Positions 1-7,884 of a stretch of 64,000 nucleotides of DNA are shown here, one piece after another. A program made the translations under genes and the position numbers. The stretch comes from Exiguobacterium oxidotolerans JCM 12280 (GTDB lineage: Bacteria; Bacillota; Bacilli; Exiguobacteriales; Exiguobacteriaceae), in NCBI RefSeq assembly GCF_000702625.1, contig NZ_JNIS01000001.1, positions 806,001 to 870,000 of the forward strand, read 5' to 3'. The notes below the pieces were generated by a model, which saw nothing but the letters and a program-made list of their open reading frames with translations, was not told the DNA's origin and did not search any database. Position 1 is the first letter of the stretch. Each line of letters begins with the position of its first letter.

Positions 1-700
1 ATACGAAGTATCCACCAATCACTTCACCTTCGAACTCAGCCATTAATAATAAAGGCGTACATAGTGGATTCGGTTCGAATAACCGTTCAAAATAGTCTCG
101 CGAAAAATAATAATGACTGGACGCATCTTTTCGATCCATCGTTTGGTAATACAATTGAATGAATGACTGCAAATCTTCATGTGTACCTGGTCTGACGACT
201 AGATGAGAAGCCAGTGATTTCCGAATCATGCTCCGCGTTTTTTTATGAAATGTCTGCATGATTTCCTCTACGGACGGTCGCAAATCAATACTAGTCGTAT
301 GTCGGATGAATTCTTTTTTTGTCCAATACGCACCAAAACGGTCGTTTTTCGTCAAGGGGTTATAGCGAATCAACTCGGAAACGATCTGTTCCCGCTCAGC
401 CCATTCCTGAAAACAATCCCTTGCCTCTACCCACTCTTCGATGGTCAAGTCACCAACCACTTCCGGCACACCGTATCCGTACGGCGTGATTAAATCAAAA
501 TACTTCGTCTCAAAGATGGGACGCTTTAAAAATGGATAGAATAATGCACCTGCCGCTCCTTTAAAGTACATCAATCGAGCGCGTTCTTCCGGTCTTGCAT
601 TTAATTTAACGTATTCATAACTGTAGAAAATATCGAGTGGTTGATTGCGAATAAGAGTTGTCCAAGTTGTCTGATCTTCGATGAAAACGCACTTTCCCAT
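1..700 (-). CDS. FemAB/GNAT-like acyltransferase (partial, C-terminus off window)
   Basis: The reading frame is open from an ATG at 700 to the window edge, about 233 residues. An AGGAG ribosome site lies about 10 bases upstream of the ATG. The stretch FHKKTRSMIRKS, followed by a region rich in LYYQTMDRKDAS and then MAEFEGEVIGGY, resembles the FemAB-like acetyltransferase fold (Acetyltransf_6 type). Members of that fold transfer amino acids or acyl groups to peptidoglycan precursors or polysaccharides. The protein has no signal peptide and is probably cytosolic. The exact substrate cannot be told, and the C-terminus is missing because of the window boundary, not a mutation. Confidence 0.7.
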   Translation of the reverse strand, partial: MGKCVFIEDQTTWTTLIRNQPLDIFYSYEYVKLNARPEERARLMYFKGAAGALFYPFLKRPIFETKYFDLITPYGYGVPEVVGDLTIEEWVEARDCFQEWAEREQIVSELIRYNPLTKNDRFGAYWTKKEFIRHTTSIDLRPSVEEIMQTFHKKTRSMIRKSLASHLVVRPGTHEDLQSFIQLYYQTMDRKDASSHYYFSRDYFERLFEPNPLCTPLLLMAEFEGEVIGGYFV

Positions 701-884
701 CTTTGCCACACTCCTAGTCCTAAAAACACGTCGCACGAGCATTTTTCTTTAATTTGGTTATTTATTTAATTATTCCCTCGTTTTATCGATACCCACTTTA
801 TTTCAGCTTTACTCTAACCATTTAAAAAATATAAAAAAATACTTCACACTGAAAAGAGGGAGCGCGCTTTAAAACGGCTGCACG

Positions 885-972
885 ACCTGTCTTTCCCTGC
901 GCTACTGCCTAAAAAGCGTCACGTTTCGTTGACTCCTACGGGAAAAAGTGCGTTTTAACGCACTTTCTGAAC
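885..972. repeat. Left half of a dispersed intergenic repeat, interrupted by the IS3 element
   Basis: The segment ending CACGTTTCGTTGACTCCTAC and continuing through an AAGTGCG/CGCACTT hairpin is nearly identical to 29868-29925. There the repeat is uninterrupted and continues into the sequence found here only at 2636-2745. The gap from 701 to 885 holds no gene that I can see. It is AT-rich and begins with the upstream region of the acyltransferase gene. Confidence 0.75.
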
Positions 973-994
973 TGCTCCCCGTCAAGTAGACAGG
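973..994. repeat. IS3 left terminal inverted repeat
   Basis: It begins TGCTCCCC and contains AAGTAGACAG. It pairs with 2609-2630 with mismatches only in the three bases after the C-run and at the inner edge. Confidence 0.85.
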
Positions 995-1012
995 TCAAAT
1001 AATATAAATTTT

Positions 1013-1876
1013 TTAAACGGCTTGAGCCCTGAATTCCAGCGGACTTAAGCCGTTTAATCGTTTTTGATACCGCAGCTCATTATAAAATCGAATGTAGCGT
1101 CGGATTGCATCGTGGAGTTCATCGAACTCCTCGAATGTATGAAGATAGTAGCTTTCACACTTTAGCGCTCCCCAAAAAGATTCGATTGGACCATTATCGA
1201 TGCATTTACCGGCACGGGACATGCTTTGTGTGATCCCAGCTTGTTGAGTCATATGATGAAAGGCATTTGACGTATATTGAAACCCACGGTCACTATGAAG
1301 AAGAGGGAAACTACCAGGATCATCATCCAAGGCGAGTTTTAGCGTATCGAAGACGAGCTGACTGTTATTCGAACGACTTAGCACAAATGAACGAATTGAT
1401 CCATCATACAAATCGAGAATTGCACTTAAATAAGCCTTTTTTGAGGTGCCGTATTTGAATTCCGTGATATCTGTTAACCATTTCTGATTCGGTTTTTCCG
1501 CATGGAATTCACGATTCAGAAGATTTTCTGCCGTTTGTCCGGGTATGGTTCTCATATATTTCGGTCGTATTCGACGAATGACGCAACGAATGCCGGCGAT
1601 TCGCATCAAGCGACGAACCCGTTTATGATTAACCGTTCTGTTAAATTGGCGATCTAGATTCAAAACCATTCGTTCACATCCATAGACTCCATCTACCGAC
1701 TCATGAATAGATGTCAGCTCTTCAATGATCATGATGTTCTCTTCTTCGCGTACCGTCGGTACACGATTTAACCATTTATAATAGGCAGCACGGGATACGT
1801 CCGCAAAACGACAGAGGGCGACAATCGAATAGCCGAACTGGTCCGCCAACGATTGTATAGCCTTGTACTTATCCAA
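1013..1876 (-). CDS. IS3-family transposase OrfB (DDE catalytic domain)
   Basis: This 287-residue frame is the integrase-like catalytic part of the IS3 transposase. The rve-type core is visible: WLTDITEF gives the first Asp, LLHSDRGFQYTS the second, and IESFWGALKCE the Glu. An N-terminal HTH_21-like segment (YGCERMVLNLDRQF) precedes the core. A TTG at 1876 could start it, but the frame stays open upstream through the slippery site at 1921-1927. The functional product is therefore probably an OrfAB fusion made by -1 frameshifting. Confidence 0.93.
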   Translation of the reverse strand: MDKYKAIQSLADQFGYSIVALCRFADVSRAAYYKWLNRVPTVREEENIMIIEELTSIHESVDGVYGCERMVLNLDRQFNRTVNHKRVRRLMRIAGIRCVIRRIRPKYMRTIPGQTAENLLNREFHAEKPNQKWLTDITEFKYGTSKKAYLSAILDLYDGSIRSFVLSRSNNSQLVFDTLKLALDDDPGSFPLLHSDRGFQYTSNAFHHMTQQAGITQSMSRAGKCIDNGPIESFWGALKCESYYLHTFEEFDELHDAIRRYIRFYNELRYQKRLNGLSPLEFRAQAV

Positions 1877-1890
1877 ATTTCGGACTTGGT

Positions 1891-2565
1891 CTAACCTCTC
1901 CCCCTTTCGAACTCCTCTAGCTTTTTTAAGAACTCATTTTCCATTCGAAGAAGCTCGTTCTCTTGCTCAATCTTTTTCATCTCGATGGAGAGGCGTTCCA
2001 CGTCCGTCAGTTCCTCAAACGGTTTCGTACGTCCACGGCTATCCATCAGTCCGTCAATCCCATTCTTTTCGTACTTTTGAACCCACTTGTAGATTTGTTG
2101 GTAGGAGACCCGGTGGGTCTTCGCAGTTTCTTTATACTTCTTTCCATTTTTAAGACAGTCGCTGACTATACTAACGCGTTCTTCGAATGTCGTGGTTCTT
2201 CCTCTGGTCATAGCGAATCGCTCCTTTAGTAGTGTGTCTTCACTACGACCATTATAGTTTGAAATCCAACGTCTGAGTACGCTTGCACTGGAGATGTTTA
2301 ATTTTATGATGACGTCCATGACGGGCTCACCTTTTTCTAGCACGTCGCGTACGGCTCGCTCTTTAAACTCATTGGAATACTTCGTGCATACCGACCGTTT
2401 CTCCAAAGCTGAGATACCGCCTTGACGATACATCTGTCTCCATCTGAGTAGGGTCGATTGTGTGACCCCGAAGCGTCTTGCGACTTCCCACAACGTGGAC
2501 ACTCCTTCTTCATAAGTTTGGATGGCATATAGTTTTTCACTAGCGGAACGCTTGAATTTGGACAT
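1891..2565 (-). CDS. IS3-family transposase OrfA (helix-turn-helix)
   Basis: This 224-residue DNA-binding subunit shows two consecutive helix-turn-helix repeats of the IS150 type: GVSTLWEVARRFGVTQSTL near residues 20-40 and KETAKTHRVSYQQIYKW near residues 145-160. A C-terminal leucine-rich coiled coil (IEQENELLRMENEFLKK) follows, of the kind used for oligomerisation. The reading frame ends just after the slippery heptamer. An AGGAG-like site precedes the ATG at 2565. It is intact. Confidence 0.92.
   Translation of the reverse strand: MSKFKRSASEKLYAIQTYEEGVSTLWEVARRFGVTQSTLLRWRQMYRQGGISALEKRSVCTKYSNEFKERAVRDVLEKGEPVMDVIIKLNISSASVLRRWISNYNGRSEDTLLKERFAMTRGRTTTFEERVSIVSDCLKNGKKYKETAKTHRVSYQQIYKWVQKYEKNGIDGLMDSRGRTKPFEELTDVERLSIEMKKIEQENELLRMENEFLKKLEEFERGRG
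1921..1927 (-). other. Programmed -1 ribosomal frameshift heptamer A AAA AAG
   Basis: On the minus strand the codons read ttA AAA AAG in the OrfA frame, the classic IS3/IS150 slippery heptamer. A -1 slip here enters the frame that continues without a stop into OrfB. Confidence 0.85.
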
Positions 2566-2608
2566 AGCAAAAAGCTCCTTTCAAAAGTAAACAGTTTTTC
2601 TTATTTCA

Positions 2609-2630
2609 ACTGTCTACTTTTTGGGGAGCA
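2609..2630. repeat. IS3 right terminal inverted repeat
   Basis: It ends GGGGAGCA. Its complement carries TGCTCCCC and AAGTAGACAG, matching the left end at 973-994. Confidence 0.85.
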
Positions 2631-2635
2631 TATCA

Positions 2636-2745
2636 TTCAGAGGCAGGCAAGACCCTGCTCGTTGTCCGTTAGGACCAAGGAGCAACGGCTTGCGCCTCGC
2701 CCGAGGAAAGCAACGAAAAAAGACGCTTTTATCTCCCGCGAGCAC
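2636..2745. repeat. Right half of the repeat interrupted by the IS3 element
   Basis: The segment from AGAGGCAGGCAAGACCCTGC through GCTTTTATCTCCCG is almost identical to 29926-30025, where it directly follows the sequence seen here at 905-970. The motifs GACTCCTACGGG and GCCCGAGGAAAGC recall the GC-rich intergenic repeats found in many Bacilli. Confidence 0.75.
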
Positions 2746-2761
2746 TTTGTCTCCAGCCTGA

Positions 2762-2789
2762 ACACTCCCTCTTCGAAAAGAGGGAGTGT
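2762..2789. terminator. 12-bp hairpin after the MFS gene
   Basis: ACACTCCCTCTT and AAGAGGGAGTGT pair perfectly around a CGAA loop, 10 bases beyond the stop of the MFS gene. No T-run follows on either strand, so terminator function is only probable. Confidence 0.5.
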
Positions 2790-2798
2790 CCTGTTGTA

Positions 2799-3974
2799 TC
2801 AATTAATTTTAGGAATAGCACGGACAAACACAATGCCGGCAAGTAAAATCAATCCGATTAATGTTAAGAAGACTGCGTTCATTCCAGATAAATCGTAAAT
2901 CAATCCACCGACCGTTGGACTAATCATCCGTCCAGCGGAAGCCGCAATGTTGACGTAGCCTTGGAATTCACCTTCTTTACCAATCGGTGCAAGTCGTGCC
3001 GCCATCGCAGGAACGGCCGGCCAGATGAACATCTCACCAATCGTCAGGATGACCATCGCAACAAGAAACATCTCAAAGCCTTCAGCAAACGGTACGATGA
3101 GGTAGGATAATAAGAAAATACCTGTTCCCGTCAACAACTGCCGTTTTAAATCATCGCCGAACCAGCGTAAAATCGGTGTCAACAACGGTTGTGCAAAGAC
3201 GATTAATGCTCCATTGATCGTCCATAAAATCGAGTACTCGGAAATCGTCACACCAAGTGATTTCGTGTGGACGGCAAACGTTCCTTGCCACTGGACATAA
3301 ACGAACCAAAGCAATGCATACCCGATTGATACGTAGAGCATCGTCCGAACGGATTCTTTCGAAAGCGGCTCACGGACTTCTTCCGTCGTAAACTCTTTTT
3401 GTCGTTTAACCTGCGGCGCCTGAATCCAGTTCAACCCAACAAATAAAACAACTGCGAATAGAACGTATAGCATCAAGTTCGCGATAAAGATGAATTGAAT
3501 ATCAATCGCAGCAATTTGACCGCTGACTGCCGTACCGAGCGCAACTCCAACGTTTTGTGCTACATAGATCGCATTGAAGGCACGTCGCCCGCCTTTTGGC
3601 CAAATCAGACCGGTTAATGCGTAAATCGTCGGGAACACCATCCCCCCGACGAAACCGATCAATCCAAGCATCGTCACATAACCAATGAATGTCTGATGGA
3701 ACAACAATAGACCAATCGAAGCAATCACGAGTCCGATGACACTGATGATAAGCGTCCGCTTCCCACCTAAACGATCAAATGCTTTTCCACCCATGTAATT
3801 TCCGACGATCGCAAGCGCCGAGTTGACGAACAAGGCCATTCCTGCCTTGGTCATGGATTCGCCTAAGTATTCATGAATATATAATGTATTAAACGGCCAT
3901 AAAAAAGAGGCTCCTGTCGTATTGATCGCCATCGCCAACACGAGAATCCAGACCGCACGAGGTAATTTCGGCAT
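2799..3974 (-). CDS. MFS transporter, DHA1-type multidrug efflux (YttB-like)
   Basis: This is a 391-residue, 12-TM major facilitator protein of the inner membrane. Motif A is visible as GGKAFDRLGGKRTLI near residues 62-76, in the loop between TM2 and TM3, and a proline/glycine-rich antiporter-like segment follows. A soluble central loop (residues about 190-210) separates the two six-helix halves. The start has a strong GGAGG site. Position beside mnmM and metK matches B. subtilis yttB. The substrate is unknown; drug export by proton antiport is the family expectation. Confidence 0.8.
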   Translation of the reverse strand: MPKLPRAVWILVLAMAINTTGASFLWPFNTLYIHEYLGESMTKAGMALFVNSALAIVGNYMGGKAFDRLGGKRTLIISVIGLVIASIGLLLFHQTFIGYVTMLGLIGFVGGMVFPTIYALTGLIWPKGGRRAFNAIYVAQNVGVALGTAVSGQIAAIDIQFIFIANLMLYVLFAVVLFVGLNWIQAPQVKRQKEFTTEEVREPLSKESVRTMLYVSIGYALLWFVYVQWQGTFAVHTKSLGVTISEYSILWTINGALIVFAQPLLTPILRWFGDDLKRQLLTGTGIFLLSYLIVPFAEGFEMFLVAMVILTIGEMFIWPAVPAMAARLAPIGKEGEFQGYVNIAASAGRMISPTVGGLIYDLSGMNAVFLTLIGLILLAGIVFVRAIPKIN

Positions 3975-4145
3975 AATAGGTGTCCTCCAATATAGTTCTC
4001 ACCTTTGCCACTTTACGAAATTGTTCTGTGCTCTGTCAAGAAACTTCATTTTGAATGAATTATCGGAATAATGGTATAATCAGGAACAAAAGAGTACGTG
4101 ATGAACGAACAAAGAATAATCTTACTTGAACAGGAGTCTGAACCC

Positions 4146-4736
4146 ATGTCACTAGCCCGCGTCTTACCTTATGCCAAAGAACTCTTAGAATCTGTCATCC
4201 ACGAAGGAGATTGTGTCGTCGATATGACTGCCGGAAATGGTCACGATACCTTGTTTCTTGCGGAACAAGTCGGACCAGACGGTCGTGTCATCGCCTTCGA
4301 TGTACAAGGACAAGCGATTGAAGAAACGAAACGTCGTCTAGAAACTGCCCATGTCAAAGAGTGGGTCGATCTCTACCACGAAAGTCATATTCATGTTGGC
4401 GCACGCCTTGCAAATGAAGCCCGTCCGATTCGAGCGGGCGTTTTTAACCTTGGTTATTTACCAGGAAGTGACAAGTCCGTCACGACGACCGGTGAAGATA
4501 CGTTAGAAGCGCTCGGTGCTTTGTTACCTGTCCTCGTACCAGGGGGGTTAATCGTCCTCGTCATCTATCATGGGCATGTAGAAGGAAAACGCGAACGTGA
4601 TGCTGTGCTCGATTATGTCGAAAGTCTTCCGCAGCAAGACTACGCCGTCTTACAGTATCGTTTTCTCAATCAACAAAATAATCCACCCTTCATCATCGCC
4701 ATCGAAAAAAAATTAAAAAAGCAAACACTCGATTAA
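4146..4736 (+). CDS. mnmM: tRNA (mnm5s2U34) methyltransferase MnmM (YtqB family)
   Basis: This 196-residue class I SAM-dependent methyltransferase carries motif I as VVDMTAGNGHD (residues 24-34) followed by RVIAFDVQGQAI. The substrate-side GVFNLGYLPGSDK loop is typical of the YtqB family (Pfam rRNA_methylase). YtqB has been assigned as MnmM, which methylates nm5s2U to mnm5s2U at the wobble base of certain tRNAs. I chose the ATG at 4146 because AGGAG lies nine bases upstream and the protein then begins like B. subtilis YtqB. An upstream in-frame GTG at 4098 lacks a good ribosome site. Confidence 0.85.
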   Translation: MSLARVLPYAKELLESVIHEGDCVVDMTAGNGHDTLFLAEQVGPDGRVIAFDVQGQAIEETKRRLETAHVKEWVDLYHESHIHVGARLANEARPIRAGVFNLGYLPGSDKSVTTTGEDTLEALGALLPVLVPGGLIVLVIYHGHVEGKRERDAVLDYVESLPQQDYAVLQYRFLNQQNNPPFIIAIEKKLKKQTLD

Positions 4737-4740
4737 TAGT

Positions 4741-4773
4741 AAAAGACGCTGTCAGCACGACAGCGTCTTTTTT
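4741..4773. terminator. Bidirectional Rho-independent terminator
   Basis: AAGACGCTGTC and GACAGCGTCTT pair around AGCAC, with a T-run on the plus side and an A-run at the start serving the minus side. It lies between the convergent mnmM and hydrolase genes. Confidence 0.88.
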
Positions 4774-4774
4774 G

Positions 4775-5479
4775 TCATTCCTCAACCATCTTCAAAAACA
4801 GCAATAATTTTTCAGCGAACCGCGTATTGAGACGTTCAAAGCTGAAATGCGGAAATCCATGGAGCCGTTGAAGGTAGATTTGATCGCCACCCATTTTCCG
4901 GCAAATCTCTAACGTATATTTTACGTCTGCGAATTGATCGTCTGGCGCATAAAAACAAGCGAGGTTGACTCGCGGTAACTTCTTTCGCTCTTCATCATGT
5001 AAGACGATTTCTTCTTCAATTTCCCGGTACTGTGCATATGTCAACTCGCCGAGACGTGCCGTATCTTCACTGTTTTGACCAAATGGCAGCATTCCAAGTG
5101 GCGCATCCGGTCGAAAACGATCGAATGCACTTGCAAATACTTGTTTGACGCCACCGAGTTGTTTTGAATTATGCCAATCAAATAGCGGTGAAATATACGA
5201 CAAACTTGCAATCGGCAATTCATATTCCTGCAGTAGCCGGTTGACGACGAGTGCGCCCAAGCTGCAGGCGATGATATGAATCGGTAACTTTCGTTTTCCG
5301 GCTTCTCGTAAAGCATCCTTCAGTAGTTGTTGATGTTCCTCAAGCGATATCCGACGCGGTGCATCTACACGTAACACTTCATAATCCTTTTCAAGGACTC
5401 GAATTAACGCATCGCTCGGCGTCGCTCGCAGTTGAAGGGGATAGACAAGTACGATAATTCCTGTTGCTTGATCTTCCAC
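4775..5479 (-). CDS. Alpha/beta-fold hydrolase
   Basis: This is a 234-residue cytosolic protein. A nucleophile elbow appears as ACSLGA (residues about 71-76), where the first Gly of the usual GxSxG is Ala. A candidate acid lies in FYAPDDQFADV and the catalytic His in LHGFPHFSF near the C-terminus. It starts at a GTG preceded by GAGGTG. The fold assignment is fair. The substrate is unknown, and nothing in the neighbourhood fixes one. Confidence 0.65.
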   Translation of the reverse strand: MEDQATGIIVLVYPLQLRATPSDALIRVLEKDYEVLRVDAPRRISLEEHQQLLKDALREAGKRKLPIHIIACSLGALVVNRLLQEYELPIASLSYISPLFDWHNSKQLGGVKQVFASAFDRFRPDAPLGMLPFGQNSEDTARLGELTYAQYREIEEEIVLHDEERKKLPRVNLACFYAPDDQFADVKYTLEICRKMGGDQIYLQRLHGFPHFSFERLNTRFAEKLLLFLKMVEE

Positions 5480-5557
5480 AAACTCACCTCTTCATACAAG
5501 TATCTCTGTTATTATAACGTTTACACCTTGATGTCAAAACCATCTTAAGTCGGATTT

Positions 5558-6046
5558 TCATTCATATATACGTTTTAAGCGTGTCACAGGTTCCACTTGA
5601 CCGAAAATTTCTTCAGTCGTTTCACTTTCTTCTTTAAAACCGAAAGAGACTAGAAACTGGCGCGCTTTATAATTTCTTGATTCAACGTAGACTTCAATCG
5701 GGGAAGCACCTTGGTGTTCAAGTTCACGAATCAACTTTCGTCCAATCCCATTTTGTTGATATTTCGGTAGTACGTACAAGCGAACGATTTCCCACGTGCC
5801 TTCCACATCAATCGCATGGATGAAACCGACGATTTCTTCCTCGATAATGGCGACATTGAAATATTCTCCTCGCGCTTCCTCCGCCGTCCGAATCGCCCTT
5901 GCGACTTCTTCTTGCGGGTACGCTTCTTTCACGAAATGCGTTTTCGAATTTGCAGAATAGATTTCTTCGTACGTATCCATCCAAGAGGTAATGGCAATAT
6001 CATGAATGCGTGCCGCATCAGTAGGAATTGCTTCGCGTATCTCCAT
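5558..6046 (-). CDS. GNAT family N-acetyltransferase
   Basis: This is a 162-residue single-domain acetyltransferase. The acetyl-CoA binding motif A is visible as VLPKYQQNGIGRKLI (residues about 92-106), and ESRNYKARQFLVSFGF forms the C-terminal motif B region. A GGGGGAG site precedes the ATG. The acceptor cannot be predicted. It lies downstream of the metK terminator on the same strand and is probably transcribed alone. Confidence 0.82.
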   Translation of the reverse strand: MEIREAIPTDAARIHDIAITSWMDTYEEIYSANSKTHFVKEAYPQEEVARAIRTAEEARGEYFNVAIIEEEIVGFIHAIDVEGTWEIVRLYVLPKYQQNGIGRKLIRELEHQGASPIEVYVESRNYKARQFLVSFGFKEESETTEEIFGQVEPVTRLKRIYE

Positions 6047-6137
6047 GTCGGACTCCCCCTTTTTTCCGTTTACCGGTACATGTTCTTTTACCCTTTTCTA
6101 GAAAAATCATTCGTTTCCCTGCAAAGTTCGGGACAAA

Positions 6138-6184
6138 CAAAAAAAGTTCAGAAACAAACTCAAACTGAGTCTGCTTCTGAACTG
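6138..6184 (-). terminator. metK Rho-independent terminator
   Basis: On the minus strand AGTTCAGAA...ACTCA pairs with TGAGT...TTCTGAACT and is followed by seven T, directly after the metK stop. Confidence 0.88.
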
Positions 6185-6188
6185 AAAA

Positions 6189-7397
6189 TTAAGCGAATCG
6201 TTTCGCTTGTTCTTCAAGAATTGCTGCTTTATCTGTTTGCTCCCATGGTAATTCGATATCTGTACGACCGAAATGACCATAAGCGGCTGTCTGACGATAA
6301 ATCGGACGGCGGAGATCAAGCATGTTGATGATTCCTGCTGGGCGAAGATCGAAGTTTTCAGCAACGAGTTCGACGAGTTGTGCCTCTGGAAGTTTACCTG
6401 TTCCAAACGTATCAACTGCAATCGATACTGGGTGCGCGACACCAATCGCGTATGCAAGTTGAACTTCTGCTTTATCTGCAAGACCAGCAGCTACGAGGTT
6501 TTTCGCGACGTAACGTGCTGCATATGCTGCAGAACGGTCAACTTTTGTTGGATCTTTACCAGAGAATGCGCCGCCGCCATGACGTGCATAGCCACCATAC
6601 GTATCAACGATGATTTTACGTCCAGTTAATCCTGCATCACCTTGTGGTCCACCGATGACGAAGCGACCTGTCGGGTTAATGAAGAACTTTGTTTCCGCAT
6701 CGATGTATTCTGATGGAATCACAGGTACGATGACATGCTCTTTCAGGTCTGCTTGGATTTGCTCAAGCGTCACTTCTTCTGCATGTTGTGTTGAGATGAC
6801 GATTGTATCGACACGAACCGGTTCGTTATTCTCATTGTATTCTACAGTTACTTGCGTCTTACCATCCGGACGGAGGTAGTCAAGTTGTCCAGTTTTACGG
6901 ACTTCTGCGAGACGACGAGCAAGTTTGTGTGAAAGTGAAATCGGAAGTGGCATCAATTCAGGCGTTTCTTTCGTTGCATAACCGAACATGAGACCTTGGT
7001 CCCCTGCACCGATTGCATCGATTTCTTCATCTGACATGCTACCTTCGCGTGCTTCAAGCGCTTGGTCAACACCGAGAGCGATATCTGCTGATTGCTCATC
7101 GATTGAAGTCAATACAGCACAAGTGTCTGCATCGAAACCATATTTAGCGCGTGTATAGCCAATCTCACGAATTGTTTCGCGAACGACTTTCGGGATATCG
7201 ACATAAGTCGATGTCGTGATTTCACCTGCGACGAGGACGAGTCCTGTCGTGACAGATGTTTCAGCAGCGACACGAGCATTCGGATCGGCTGCGAGGATTG
7301 CATCTAAGATAGAATCTGAGATTTGGTCACAGATTTTATCCGGGTGACCTTCAGTAACTGACTCCGACGTAAATAGCCGGCGATTAAGGTTTGTCAT
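6189..7397 (-). CDS. metK: S-adenosylmethionine synthetase
   Basis: MetK (402 residues) makes SAM from methionine and ATP in the cytosol, usually as a tetramer. The family signatures are all present: GHPDK at residues 17-21, [12 protein letters not shown], and the phosphate-loop [14 protein letters not shown] with the following RSAAY. The start at 7397 ([14 protein letters not shown]) has GGGAGGG eight bases upstream. The frame extends 30 codons further up, but that part lies in the riboswitch leader and is not expected to be translated. It is preceded by a SAM-I riboswitch, so high SAM should stop transcription. Confidence 0.97.
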   Translation of the reverse strand: MTNLNRRLFTSESVTEGHPDKICDQISDSILDAILAADPNARVAAETSVTTGLVLVAGEITTSTYVDIPKVVRETIREIGYTRAKYGFDADTCAVLTSIDEQSADIALGVDQALEAREGSMSDEEIDAIGAGDQGLMFGYATKETPELMPLPISLSHKLARRLAEVRKTGQLDYLRPDGKTQVTVEYNENNEPVRVDTIVISTQHAEEVTLEQIQADLKEHVIVPVIPSEYIDAETKFFINPTGRFVIGGPQGDAGLTGRKIIVDTYGGYARHGGGAFSGKDPTKVDRSAAYAARYVAKNLVAAGLADKAEVQLAYAIGVAHPVSIAVDTFGTGKLPEAQLVELVAENFDLRPAGIINMLDLRRPIYRQTAAYGHFGRTDIELPWEQTDKAAILEEQAKRFA

Positions 7398-7464
7398 GTT
7401 TGACCCTCCCAAAAAAGAATTTGACGGTGTACTCATTTCCCCTAGTTGAGTGGGACGGTAAAAT

Positions 7465-7510
7465 GAAAAAAACCTCTCCATGTCCAAAAAATGGTCAGGG
7501 AAAGGTTGTG
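7465..7510 (-). terminator. Intrinsic terminator of the SAM-I riboswitch
   Basis: On the minus strand AACCTTTCC pairs with GGAGAGGTT (nine pairs, one G-U) and is followed by a T7 tract. It sits between the aptamer and the metK start and forms the expression platform. Confidence 0.88.
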
Positions 7511-7523
7511 CGTTCTTCCTTTA

Positions 7524-7656
7524 CCCTCTTATCGTTCGAAGTGTTTACTTCGCTTCAGGAGAGCACCTTTTCCTTCATTAATAGAATTCTTAATGTAGGA
7601 CGGTTGCCGGGTTTCTTCGGGCCTTGTTCCCTCCACCTGCTCAGAATAAGAGTATC
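7524..7656 (-). promoter_or_regulatory. SAM-I (S-box) riboswitch aptamer upstream of metK
   Basis: Read on the minus strand, the leader contains CTCTTATTCTGAG, then GGTGGAGGGA, then GAAACCCGGCAACC, and a closing strand GATAAGAG. These are the hallmark conserved blocks of the S-box aptamer in the right order. Binding of SAM is known to favour the downstream terminator, giving feedback control of SAM synthesis. Confidence 0.96.
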
Positions 7657-7669
7657 CGTTACGAATTAC

Positions 7670-7698
7670 ATGATATAAAGTTGTGACCACTCTGTCAA
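7670..7698 (-). promoter_or_regulatory. metK promoter
   Basis: On the minus strand TTGACA (7698-7693) and TATCAT (7675-7670) are separated by 17 bases, immediately upstream of the SAM-I aptamer. This is a good sigma-A promoter match. Confidence 0.8.
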
Positions 7699-7754
7699 GC
7701 TACGTTTTAATTTCTAGTCGAAACTTTTCGGAAGAGATGTTAAACTGTTAATGC

Positions 7755-7768
7755 TGAAAGCGTTTCCA
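7755..7768. promoter_or_regulatory. cre-like site (CcpA) upstream of pckA
   Basis: TGAAAGCGTTTCCA matches the catabolite-response consensus TGWAANCGNTNWCA at 13 of 14 positions. It lies about 30 bases upstream of the pckA -35 box. Functional assignment is inferred. Confidence 0.55.
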
Positions 7769-7797
7769 GAAAAATAGAAATCAGCGCTAAAAAAGGA

Positions 7798-7841
7798 TTG
7801 CTCATCCTTTAGTATGTCATATATAATAAATGTGTCATACT
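7798..7841 (+). promoter_or_regulatory. pckA promoter with two CcpN-like operator boxes
   Basis: TTGCTC (7798-7803) and TATAAT (7822-7827) are spaced by 18 bases. Two sites, TATGTCATATA (7813-7823) and TGTGTCATACT (7831-7841), fit the TRTGHYATAYW consensus I recall for CcpN, the repressor of gluconeogenic pckA and gapB in B. subtilis. One overlaps the -10 and the other lies near the expected start of transcription. The region is also framed by TTTAGTATG and CATACTAAA. Confidence 0.72.
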
Positions 7842-7884
7842 AAATGCCAGAGCTAAACCAACGTAGGGGAAAGGTGGGGTCAGG

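Larger units (their letters stand above)
973..2630 (-). mobile_element. Complete IS3-family (IS150-like) insertion sequence, about 1.66 kb
   Basis: The element is bounded by imperfect terminal inverted repeats. The left end reads TGCTCCCC...AAGTAGACAG. The right end, read on the other strand, has the same TGCTCCCC and AAGTAGACAG blocks. Between them lie two overlapping-phase frames, orfA and orfB, with a canonical -1 frameshift signal. Both transposase frames are intact and the DDE residues are present, so the copy may be active. I do not see a clean 3-5 bp target duplication: the left flank is CTGAAC and the right flank is TATCATTC. Confidence 0.93.

Noticed and set aside
4098-4145. Longer start for mnmM at the GTG at 4098
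   Set aside because: There is no ribosome site before it; the 16 extra residues do not resemble YtqB, and AGGAG precedes the ATG at 4146.
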